This document shows positions 7,943 through 16,234 of a stretch of DNA of 64,000 nucleotides, in pieces. The notes under the pieces were generated by a model that was not told the origin of the DNA, ran no database searches, and saw only the letters and a program-made list of their open reading frames with translations. The stretch is taken from NCBI RefSeq assembly GCF_001729485.1, contig NZ_CP017157.1, forward strand, positions 7,378,001 through 7,442,000, read 5' to 3'. The position numbers and the translations under genes were made by a program. The stretch comes from Streptomyces lydicus. GTDB lineage: Bacteria; Actinomycetota; Actinomycetes; Streptomycetales; Streptomycetaceae. The stretch's first letter is position 1, and each line of letters begins with the position of its first letter.

Positions 7943-9795
7943 TCAGTCGGTGACGACGGCCAGCAGCGCGCCCACCTCGACCTGCCGGCCGGTGCGGACG
8001 GGCAGGGCGGTCAGGGTGCCGGCGGACGGCGCGGTGATCTTGTGTTCCATCTTCATCGCCTCCAGCCAGAGGAGGGTCTGTCCCGCCTCGACCCGGGCGC
8101 CCTCGGCGATCCCGTCGGCGATGCGGACGACGGTGCCGGGCATGGGGGCGAGCAGGGAGCCGGGCGCGCGCTGCTCGCTCGGGTCGGTGAAGCGGGGCAG
8201 GGCGGTGAGCGCGGTGCCGTTGACGTACACCTGGTCGCCGTACGCGCCGACCGTGAACTTCCGCTGCACACCGCCGACTTCGAGGACGACGCGGGTCGGC
8301 GAGGCGTGCACCACGCGCACCGCGGCGTCGTCCGCCGCGAGGCCGTCGCGGGTGTGCCGGTAGCGGACCTCGTGCTCGGTGCCGACGGGTTCGGTGCGGT
8401 AGCGGCGGACCTGGGGGCCGAGGGCACGTTGCGGAAGCCGCCGAAGCGTGAGCGGCCGGTGGCGGCCCGGGCGAGGGCGGCGGCGAGCGGCGCGTACGGG
8501 TCCTCGTCCGGGGCCGTGAGGTCGGCGAGGTGCCGCTCGTAGAACCCGGTGTCCATCCGGGCGCCGGTGAACTCGGGGTGGCGCAGGGAGCGGACCAGCA
8601 GGTCCCGGTTGGTGACGGGTCCGTGCACCTCGGCCCGTTCCAGGGCCCCGGCGAGGGTGCGGACGGCGGCGGCCCGGGTGGGCGCGTACGCGACGACCTT
8701 GGCGAGCATCGCGTCGTAGTGCACGCCGATGGTGTCACCGTCGGTGCAGCCGGTGTCGAGCCGGACCGTCGGCGGCACGGCGAGGCGGTGCAGGGTGCCG
8801 GTCTGCGGGGCGAAGGCGGCGGCCGGGTCCTCGGCGTACAGCCGGGCCTCGACGGCGTGGCCGCGCGGCGCCGGGGGCTCGGGCTCCAGCCGCTCACCGT
8901 CGGCGACGCGCACCTGCAGTGCGACGAGGTCGATGCCGAACACGGCCTCGGTGACGGGGTGTTCGACCTGGAGGCGGGTGTTCATCTCCAGGAAGTGGGC
9001 GGTGCCGCCGGCGACGAGGAACTCGACCGTCCCGGCGCCGACGTAGCCGGTGGCGCGCACGGCACGCTCGGCCGATGCGGCCACCGCCGCCAGGACGTCC
9101 GGGTCGAGGCCGGGCGCGGGCGCCTCCTCGATCACCTTCTGGTGGCGGCGCTGCAGCGAGCAGTCGCGCGTCCCGAGCAGCCACACCGTCCCGTGGGTGT
9201 CGGCGAGCACCTGCACCTCGACGTGCCGCCCGCCCTCGACATACGGCTCGACGAACACCTCGCCGTCCCCGAAGGCGGACCGCGCCTCGGCCCGGGCCGC
9301 CACCAACTCGTCCTCCAGGTCGGCGAGTTCCCGTACGACCCGCATGCCGCGCCCGCCGCCGCCCGCGGCCGCCTTCACGAGCACGGGCAGGTCCGCCCCG
9401 GTCACCTCGCCGAGCGGCGCGATGCCCATCAGCTCCTTGGCGCGGGTCTTGGACGCCATCGCCTCGATCGCCTCGGGCGGCGGCCCGATCCACGCGAGCC
9501 CCGCGTCGGTGACGGCACGGGCGAACGCGGCGTTCTCGGACAGGAACCCGTAGCCGGGGTGCACGGCGTCGGCGCCCGCGTCCAGGGCGGCCTTCACCAC
9601 GAGGTCGGCGCGCAGGTACGTCTCGGCGGGGGTGGCGCCCGGGAGCCGTACGGCGAGGTCGGCCTCCCGTACGTGCAGGGCGTCGGCGTCCGGGTCGGAG
9701 TGCACGGCGACGGTGCGGATGCCCAGGTCGCGACAGGTGCGGAAGACGCGGCAAGCTATCTCGCCGCGGTTCGCCACAAGAACACTGGTGATCAT
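7943..9795 (-). pseudogene. acyl-CoA carboxylase alpha subunit, frameshifted
   Basis: Biotin-dependent carboxylase alpha chain. From 9795 the biotin carboxylase part is clear: VLVANRGEIACRV, HPGYGFLSEN, the ATP-grasp loop AAAGGGGRGMRVV, and MNTRLQVEHPVTE. The biotin carrier part, with the biotinylated Lys in EAMKMEH, ends at 7943 but lies in another frame. The switch falls in a run of five G (8413-8417): before it the frame reads RFGGFRNVPS, after it QVRRYRTEPV, so one base seems missing. Uncorrected, translation continues in a wrong frame to 8053 and lacks biotin. The segment around residues 122-132 (MGIAPLGEV) also looks several residues short. The start is seven bases after the beta-subunit stop. 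A sequencing error cannot be excluded. Confidence 0.8.
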
Positions 9796-9802
9796 CAGGG
9801 CC

Positions 9803-11401
9803 TCACATCCGGAAGACGCCGAAGCCGCCGCGGGCGCCCTCGTACGGTGCGGTGTGGATCGCGGACAGGCAGATGCCGAGGACGGTGCGGGTGTCGCGCG
9901 GGTCGATCACCCCGTCGTCGTAGAGCCGCCCGGACAGGAACATCGGCAGCGACTCGGACTCGATCTGCTGCTCCACCATGGCGCGCAGCGCGGCGTCCGC
10001 GTCGTCGTCGTACGGCTGCCCCTTCGCGGCGGCGGACTGCCGGGCGACGATCGAGAGCACGCCCGCGAGCTGCTGCGGCCCCATGACGGCGGACTTGGCG
10101 CCGGGCCAGGCGAACAGGAAGCGGGGGTCGTAGGCGCGCCCGCACATGCCGTAGTGCCCGGCGCCGTACGAGGCGCCCATGAGGACGGAGAGGTGCGGCA
10201 CCCGGCTGTTGCTGACGGCATTGATCATCATCGAGCCGTGTTTGATGATGCCGCCCTGTTCGTACTCCTTGCCGACCATGTAGCCGGTGGTGTTGTGCAG
10301 GAAGAGGAGGGGGATGTCGCGCTGGTTCGCCAACTGGATGAACTGGGCGGCCTTCTGGGACTCCGCGCTGAACAGCACGCCCTGGGCGTTCGCCAGGATC
10401 CCGACGGGATAGCCGTGCAGCCGCGCCCATCCGGTGACGAGGCTGGCCCCGTACAGCGGCTTGAACTCGTCGAAGTCGGAGCCGTCGACGATCCGGGCGA
10501 TGACCTCGCGCGGGTCGAAGGGGACCTTGAGGTCGTCCGGCACGATGCCGAGGAGTTCCTCCGGGTCGTACGCGGGCGGCTGCACGGCCACCGGATCCGC
10601 GTACGCCTTGCGGTGGTTGAGGCGGGCGACGACGCGCCGGGCCTGCCGGATCGCGTCCTGCTCGTCGAGGGCGAAGTGGTCGGCGAGGCCGGAGGTGCGG
10701 GCGTGCATCTCGGCGCCGCCCAGCGACTCGTCGTCGCTCTCCTCACCGGTGGCCATCTTCACCAGCGGCGGCCCACCGAGGAAGACCTTCGCCTTCTCCT
10801 TCACCATGATCACGTGATCGGACATGCCGGGGACGTACGCGCCGCCGGCGGTGGAGTTGCCGAAGACGACGGCGACGGTCGGGATGCCGGCCGCCGACAG
10901 CCGCGTGAGGTCCCGGAAGATGCCGCCGCCGGGGATGAAGATCTCCTTCTGCGACGGCAGGTCGGCGCCGCCCGACTCGACGAGGGAGAGGCACGGCAGC
11001 CGGTTGGCGAAGGCGATCTCGTTGGCGCGCAGTGCCTTCTTCAGGGACCACGGGTTGCTGGCCCCGCCGCGCACGGTCGGGTCGTTGGCGGTGATCAGGC
11101 ACTCCACGCCCTCGACGACACCGATCCCGGTGACGAGGGAGGCCCCCACCGTGTAGTCGCTGCCCCAGGCGGCGAGCGGGGACAGCTCCAGGAAGGGCGT
11201 GTCGGGGTCGAGGAGCAACTCGATGCGCTCCCGGGCGAGCAACTTGCCGCGCCCCCGGTGCCGCTGGACGTACTTCTCGCCTCCCCCGGCGAGGGCCTTC
11301 GCGTGCTCGGCGTCGAGCGCGGCGAGCTTGTCGAGGAGGGCGGCGCGGTGGGCGGCGTAGTCGTCGGACCGGGTGTCCAGGGCGCTGGCCAGGACGGTCA
11401 C
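9803..11401 (-). CDS. acyl-CoA carboxylase beta (carboxyltransferase)
   Basis: 532-residue carboxyltransferase transferring CO2 from biotin to a methylcrotonyl-, geranyl- or related acyl-CoA. Family marks are ANDPTVRGGASNPWSLKK, the glycine-rich GGGIFRDL and FGNSTAGGAYVPGM acyl-CoA site, and NTTGYMVGKEYEQGGIIKHG with MGASYGAGHYGMCGRAYDPRF near the C-terminus. The last two resemble the methylcrotonyl/geranyl-CoA branch rather than AccD or PccB. GTG at 11401 overlaps the AtuA-like stop in GTGA, so it is translationally coupled. The downstream alpha subunit is its partner. Confidence 0.92.
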   Translation of the reverse strand: MTVLASALDTRSDDYAAHRAALLDKLAALDAEHAKALAGGGEKYVQRHRGRGKLLARERIELLLDPDTPFLELSPLAAWGSDYTVGASLVTGIGVVEGVECLITANDPTVRGGASNPWSLKKALRANEIAFANRLPCLSLVESGGADLPSQKEIFIPGGGIFRDLTRLSAAGIPTVAVVFGNSTAGGAYVPGMSDHVIMVKEKAKVFLGGPPLVKMATGEESDDESLGGAEMHARTSGLADHFALDEQDAIRQARRVVARLNHRKAYADPVAVQPPAYDPEELLGIVPDDLKVPFDPREVIARIVDGSDFDEFKPLYGASLVTGWARLHGYPVGILANAQGVLFSAESQKAAQFIQLANQRDIPLLFLHNTTGYMVGKEYEQGGIIKHGSMMINAVSNSRVPHLSVLMGASYGAGHYGMCGRAYDPRFLFAWPGAKSAVMGPQQLAGVLSIVARQSAAAKGQPYDDDADAALRAMVEQQIESESLPMFLSGRLYDDGVIDPRDTRTVLGICLSAIHTAPYEGARGGFGVFRM

Positions 11402-13125
11402 AGCAGGGCCTCCGGGATGTCGAGGTGGCGGGAGCGCAGCCATTCGCCGAGGCCCTTGGCCTGCGGGTCGAAGCGGGCCTGCGCGGCGACGCCCTCGCCG
11501 AGGAGGCCCTCGACGGTGAAGTTCAGGGCGCGGAGGTTGGGGAGGACGTGGCGGGTGACGGGCAGGCCGGCCGTCTCCGGCAGCAGTCGCCGCAGCCGCT
11601 CGACGGTGAGGGTGTGGACGAGCCACCGCCAGGCGCGCTCACCGTCGACCCACACCCCGATGTTCGCGTCGCCGCCCTTGTCGCCGCTGCGGGCGCCGGC
11701 GACGCGGCCGAGGGGGGCGCGGCGGGCGGGCCCGTCCGGCAGCGGCGCGGGCAACGGCGGATCCGGCAGCCGTGCCGGCTCCCGGGTCGTGCGGGGCGGT
11801 GCGACGGAGACCCGGCTGCCGTCCGGCAGTACGGCGTGGTGCGCCACCTCCGCCGGGTCCACCGCGACCGCCTCGAAGACCCCGTACGGGGAGCCCTTCG
11901 TGGGCGGCGCGGTGACGTGGAAGCCGGGGTAGCTGGCCAGTGCCAGCTCGACCGCGGCGCCGCTGACCACCCGGCCCACCGCGTCCGGGTCGGCGTCCCG
12001 CACCACCAGCCGCAGCAGCGCGCTCGCCTCCTCCTGCACGTCCGCGTCGGGCCGGTCGGTGCGGGCGAGCGTCCAGCGCACCTCGGCCGGGCGCCGGCCG
12101 GCGGCGTCGAAGGCCGCGTCCATCTGGGCGCGGACCAGCTCCGCCTTCGCGTCGACGTCCAGCCCGGTCAGCACGAACGTGACCTCGTTGCGCCAGCCGC
12201 CGAGGCGGGTCAGCCCGGCCTTGAGGGTGGGTGGGGGCGCCTCGCCGCGCACCCCGTCGATCCGGACCCGGTCCGGGCCGTCCTGGGTGAGCCGCGCGGT
12301 GTCCAGCCGGGCCGTCACGTCCGGCCCGGGGTAGCGCGCGCCGGACGTCTCGTACAGCAGCTGGGCGGTGACCGTACCGGTGGTGACCGCGCCGCCGGTG
12401 CCCGGGTGTTTGGTGATCACACAGCTGCCGTCGGCGGCGATCTCGGCGAGCGGGAAGCCGGGCCGCCGCACGTCGTGGGCGCCGAAGAAGGCGTAGTTGC
12501 CGCCGGTGGCCTGCGCACCGCACTCCAGGACGTGCCCGGCGACCACCGCGCCGGCCAGCCGGTCGAAGTCGTCCGGCCGCCACCCGAAGTGCGCCTGGGC
12601 GGCGCCGCTGACCAGCGCGGCGTCGGTGACCCGCCCGGTGACCACCACCTCGGCCCCGGCGCGCAGGCACGCGGCGATCCCGCCGCCGCCCAGGTAGGCG
12701 TTGGCGGTCAGCACCCCCTCGCCCCGGCCTCCCCCGAGCTCCCGGCTCCACTCGGCCCCCGGCGCCAGCAGGTCGTCCCCCGCCACGTGCGCCACCCGTA
12801 CGGGAACCCCGACCCGGTCCGCCAACTCCCTTACGGCGTCGGCGAGTCCGGCCGGGTTGAGGCCGCCCGCGTTGGTGACGAGGCGCACCCCGCGCTCGGC
12901 GGCCAGCCCGAGCCCCTCCTCCAGCTGCCGCAGGAAGGTCGTGGCGTATCCGCGGCCGGGGTCCTTCAGCCGGTCCCGGCCGAGGATCAGCATGGTCAGT
13001 TCGGCGAGGTAGTCACCGGTCAGCACGTCCAGGGGGCCGCCGGTGAGCATCTCGCGCAGCGCGTCGAAGCGGTCGCCGTAGAACCCGGACGCGTTGCCTA
13101 TCCGCAGCGGCTCGCCGCCGCTCAC
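11398..13125 (-). CDS. AtuA-like acyclic terpene utilisation protein
   Basis: About 575 residues. The N-terminal part has [36 protein letters not shown] and the glycine-rich [13 protein letters not shown], typical of the AtuA (DUF1446) family. A C-terminal AtuA-like ferredoxin-fold part follows, with [15 protein letters not shown]. The biochemical role is not firmly established; in Pseudomonas atuA belongs to the citronellol/geraniol cluster. GTG at 13125 overlaps the preceding stop in GTGA, and its own TGA overlaps the beta-subunit GTG. The frame is open upstream, but that part is the out-of-frame shadow of the preceding gene. Confidence 0.88.
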   Translation of the reverse strand: MSGGEPLRIGNASGFYGDRFDALREMLTGGPLDVLTGDYLAELTMLILGRDRLKDPGRGYATTFLRQLEEGLGLAAERGVRLVTNAGGLNPAGLADAVRELADRVGVPVRVAHVAGDDLLAPGAEWSRELGGGRGEGVLTANAYLGGGGIAACLRAGAEVVVTGRVTDAALVSGAAQAHFGWRPDDFDRLAGAVVAGHVLECGAQATGGNYAFFGAHDVRRPGFPLAEIAADGSCVITKHPGTGGAVTTGTVTAQLLYETSGARYPGPDVTARLDTARLTQDGPDRVRIDGVRGEAPPPTLKAGLTRLGGWRNEVTFVLTGLDVDAKAELVRAQMDAAFDAAGRRPAEVRWTLARTDRPDADVQEEASALLRLVVRDADPDAVGRVVSGAAVELALASYPGFHVTAPPTKGSPYGVFEAVAVDPAEVAHHAVLPDGSRVSVAPPRTTREPARLPDPPLPAPLPDGPARRAPLGRVAGARSGDKGGDANIGVWVDGERAWRWLVHTLTVERLRRLLPETAGLPVTRHVLPNLRALNFTVEGLLGEGVAAQARFDPQAKGLGEWLRSRHLDIPEALL

Positions 13126-13925
13126 GCGCAGGCCCCCCGGGTCCCGGGGGCGCGCCCCTCGCCGGGCGGCCCGGCGAACGCCTGGGCGATGCCCAGCCAG
13201 CGCTCGGCCTCCGCCCCCTCGGCCCGCACGGACGGCAGGTCGTCGCGGTGCGCCCGCTGGGTCACCAGCAGGCAGAACTCCAGGGCGCTCCCGGTGACCC
13301 GCTGTGCGGCGCCGGCCGGCCCGTACTCCCACAGGCCGCCGTCCGGGGCCCGCAGCTCGATGCGGAACTCCTCCTCGGGCGGGGTGAGTTGATGCGTCGC
13401 GTAGGCGAAGTCGCGGGTGCGGACGCCGATCCGGGCGATGTGCCGCAGCCGGGCGGTGGGCAGCCGGACGACGCCCAGCGCGTCGGCGACGTCCTGCCCG
13501 TGCGCCCAGGTCTCCATCAGCCGCGCGGTGGCCATCGAGGCGACGCTCATCGGCGGGCCGTACCAGGGCAGCTTCGCGCCCGGCGGGTGGTCGGCGAGCG
13601 CCCGCAGCAGTGCCTCCCGGCCCTCGCGCCAGCGGGCGAGGAGCACCGCGGGCGGCAGCTTCGCGCCCTCCTCGGCGGCCTCGTCGACGAAGGTCAGCGG
13701 GGTGGCGAGGGCCCGCTGCGCGGCCCGGGCGAAGGCGTCCGGGACGGTGGCGGCGAGCAGCGCCTGCCGGTCGGTCCACTCCAGGTGGGCGATCTGGTGG
13801 GCGACGGTCCAGCCGGCCGCGGGGGTCGGCTGCGCCCACCGCCCGGCCGGGAGCCCGGCGACCAGCGCGTCCAGCTCCTCGCTCTCCGCCCTGAGATCCG
13901 CCGGCACGGCGCCGGGATCGGACAC
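13122..13925 (-). CDS. DinB-like metal-binding protein (TIGR03084 type)
   Basis: 267 residues resembling the mycothiol-dependent maleylpyruvate isomerase/DinB four-helix fold. Spaced histidines that would bind a divalent metal are visible in [20 protein letters not shown] and YATHQL. The family is described as actinobacterial with a role unassigned. Here it opens the acyl-CoA operon and is translationally coupled to the AtuA-like gene, which suggests work on a thioester or thiol intermediate. GTG at 13925 has GAGGGGAG nine bases upstream. Confidence 0.82.
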   Translation of the reverse strand: MSDPGAVPADLRAESEELDALVAGLPAGRWAQPTPAAGWTVAHQIAHLEWTDRQALLAATVPDAFARAAQRALATPLTFVDEAAEEGAKLPPAVLLARWREGREALLRALADHPPGAKLPWYGPPMSVASMATARLMETWAHGQDVADALGVVRLPTARLRHIARIGVRTRDFAYATHQLTPPEEEFRIELRAPDGGLWEYGPAGAAQRVTGSALEFCLLVTQRAHRDDLPSVRAEGAEAERWLGIAQAFAGPPGEGRAPGTRGACA

Positions 13926-14255
13926 GCGGCACTCCCCTCGTCGGCCCCATCTGGCATACGCCCGGGGCGGGTTGACAGGCGTGGTGGTGCGGTACGGGTC
14001 CGAGGGTGGCAGCGCGCCGAGAAACAATCAAGCACGCATGCATGATTTTTCGGCCGGATCCGCGGGCCGGTTTTCCCCGGGCGGAACCCACCCCGGACGG
14101 CCGACGACGGAGGACGGACGGACCACGACGGCGGCCGGGGCCGGGCGGCGATCACCGCACCGACCCCGGCCGCGTACCCCTACGGGTCCCTCGCCGGGTC
14201 CCTCTTCGGGCCCCTCTCCGGATCCTTCTCCGGGTCCCCCGTCAGGGACGTCGCC
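13926..14255. other. control region upstream of the acyl-CoA operon
   Basis: 330 bases between the operon's first gene and the end of the EamA gene, which is on the same strand. It holds the 22-bp palindrome at 14026-14047 and a TTGACA on the plus strand (13972-13977) with no gene after it. The part from 14070 to 14255 is very GC-rich with tandem-like GGGTCC runs and no clear gene. Confidence 0.6.
14026..14047. promoter_or_regulatory. 22-bp palindrome, likely TetR operator
   Basis: AATCAnGCAnGCnTGCnTGATT: the two halves match at 18 of 22 positions around the centre. It is AT-rich compared with its surroundings and lies about 100 bases upstream of the first operon gene on the minus strand. 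Size and symmetry suit a TetR dimer; the TetR gene at the end of the same operon is the obvious candidate. TTGATT on the minus strand at its edge could be part of the -35. Confidence 0.55.
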
Positions 14256-15278
14256 TCAGCCGTGCGTCCCCGCGCTGCGGACCGCCCCCACGCTCGCGAC
14301 CACGACCAGGCCGATCGCCAGCACCTCGGCCCACCCCAGCGCCTGGTGCAGGACCAGGAAACCCGCGGTGGCCGCGGCGGCCGGCTCCAGGCTCATCATG
14401 ACGGCGAAGCCGGACGCCGGGAGCTTGCGCAGGGCGAGCAGTTCCAGGGTGTAGGGCAGCACCGAGGACATCATCGCGACCGCCGCGCCCAGGCCCACCG
14501 TGACCGGGTCGATCAGCGCGGAGCCCGCGCCGGCGATGCCGAGCGGCAGGCTCAGCAGCGCGGCCACGGTCATGGCCAGCGCCAGCCCGTCCGCCTGCGG
14601 GAAACGCTGCCCGGTGCGCGCGGAGAGCAGGATGTACGCGGCCCACAGCCCGCCGGCCGCCAGCGCGAACGCCGCGCCGGCCAGGTTGAGCCCGTCGAAT
14701 CCCTCGCGGCCCAGCAGCACCACGCCGCCCAGCGCGAGCACCGCCCACAGCAGACTCAGCCGTCGGCGCGAGGTGGCCACCGACAGGATCAGCGGCCCCA
14801 GGAACTCCAGGGTGACCGCGGCGCCCAGCGGGATGCGGTCGATGGCCTGGTAGAAGAGCGAGTTCATGCCGGCCAGGGCGACGCCGAAGGCGAGCACCGT
14901 GGCCCAGTCGCCGCGCGTGTAGCCGCGCACCCTGGGACGGCAGACGATCAGCAGCACCAGGGACGCGACGACCAGCCGCAGCGTGACGACGCCCAGCGCG
15001 CCGGCCCGCGGGAAGAGCAGCACCGCGACCGACGAGCCGAACTGCAGCGAGACGATGCCACCGATCACCAGCGCCACCGACGTGATCCGGCCACGCGCCC
15101 CGGCCGGCCCGGCGGGCCCCGCCGCGGCCTCCGCCGACAGCACCTCCGGCGAGGGCGGCACCGGCTGCGGCACACCGCCCGCGGCCGGGCCGGACGACGT
15201 CGCGGCGGTGGCCGACGGGGCAGGAGCGGCGGAAGTGGCGGGGATGCGGCCCTCGGGACCGTCGGGCGAAGCGTTCAC
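14256..15278 (-). CDS. EamA-family (DMT) transporter
   Basis: 340 residues. After an Ala/Pro/Ser-rich start of about 45 residues come ten hydrophobic segments in two EamA repeats (for example VALVIGGIVSLQFGSSVAVLLF, LSLLWAVLALGGVVLLG). The pattern LFPRAGALGVVTLRLVVASLVLL resembles RhtA-type exporters of amino acids such as threonine or homoserine. It acts in the cytoplasmic membrane. The start is 69 bases from a divergent LysR gene, which may control it. The substrate cannot be told from sequence. Confidence 0.88.
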   Translation of the reverse strand: MNASPDGPEGRIPATSAAPAPSATAATSSGPAAGGVPQPVPPSPEVLSAEAAAGPAGPAGARGRITSVALVIGGIVSLQFGSSVAVLLFPRAGALGVVTLRLVVASLVLLIVCRPRVRGYTRGDWATVLAFGVALAGMNSLFYQAIDRIPLGAAVTLEFLGPLILSVATSRRRLSLLWAVLALGGVVLLGREGFDGLNLAGAAFALAAGGLWAAYILLSARTGQRFPQADGLALAMTVAALLSLPLGIAGAGSALIDPVTVGLGAAVAMMSSVLPYTLELLALRKLPASGFAVMMSLEPAAAATAGFLVLHQALGWAEVLAIGLVVVASVGAVRSAGTHG

Positions 15279-15347
15279 CCCACCACGCTAAGGCCCGCCC
15301 TTCCGGTCCGTGAAATGCCGTTTCCCCTGTTGTTATGCTCCGCCGGC

Positions 15348-16217
15348 ATGAGCATCGAGCTGCGTCATTTCCGCTGCTTTCTCGCCATCGCCGACACCCT
15401 GAGCGTGACCCGCGCCGCGGAGCGCCTGCACCTGACCCAGCCGGCCGTCTCCCGTACGCTCCGCCAGCTCGAACAGCAACTGGGCGTCCGCCTCGTCGAC
15501 CGCTCCACCCACCACCTCGCGCTCACCCCCGACGGCGAGTCCTTCCACGACCAGGCGGCCATCGCGGTCACCGCGTTCGACCGCGCCCTCCGCCAGGCCC
15601 GGCACACCGGCTGGCCGCTGCGCCTGGGCCACGCCTGGTCGGCCGCCGGCACCGACACCACCGCCCTGCTCCGCCGCTGGCACGAGGAGCACCCCGACAC
15701 GCCGCTCGAACTCCTCCGCATCGACGACCGCACGGCGGGCCTCGCCCGCGGCGACGTGGACGCGGCCCTGCTGCGCGGCGAGGTCCGCACGCCGGGCCTG
15801 CGCACCGAGCAGCTGACCTGCGAGCCCCGGGTCGCCGGCCTGCCCGCCGACGACCCGCTGGCCCACCGTGCCGCGCTCTCCCTCACCGAGCTCGCCGACC
15901 GCACCATCGCCCTCAACATCGTCTCCGGCACCACCACCCTCGACCTGTGGCCCCCGCACGCCCGCCCCTCCGCCACCCTCACCATCGGCAACACCGACGA
16001 CTGGCTGGCCGCCATCACCGGCGGCCGCGCCGTGGGCGTCACCACCTCCGCCACCGCCGAGATGCACCCCCACCCGTCGATGGCCTACGTCCCGCTCACC
16101 GACGCCCCACCGGTCCCCGTCGTCCTCGCCTGGCGCGACGCGCCCGGCCACCCCCGCATCCCCGACCTGATCGCCCTGGCCCACGAGGTCATGGGCCCGG
16201 GCCCCGGCCGGGCCTGA
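15348..16217 (+). CDS. LysR-family transcriptional regulator
   Basis: 289 residues. The winged helix-turn-helix is at residues 1-60: ELRHFRCFLAIADTLSVTRAAERL, LTQPAVSRTLRQLEQQLG and VRLVDRSTHHLALT. A periplasmic-binding-protein-like effector domain follows (about 90-285). ATG at 15348 gives the usual LysR N-terminus; the open frame upstream is a shadow of the transporter. Divergence from the EamA exporter suggests that it regulates export in response to the exported compound. Confidence 0.92.
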   Translation: MSIELRHFRCFLAIADTLSVTRAAERLHLTQPAVSRTLRQLEQQLGVRLVDRSTHHLALTPDGESFHDQAAIAVTAFDRALRQARHTGWPLRLGHAWSAAGTDTTALLRRWHEEHPDTPLELLRIDDRTAGLARGDVDAALLRGEVRTPGLRTEQLTCEPRVAGLPADDPLAHRAALSLTELADRTIALNIVSGTTTLDLWPPHARPSATLTIGNTDDWLAAITGGRAVGVTTSATAEMHPHPSMAYVPLTDAPPVPVVLAWRDAPGHPRIPDLIALAHEVMGPGPGRA

Positions 16218-16234
16218 GCCGCGCGCACCGGACG

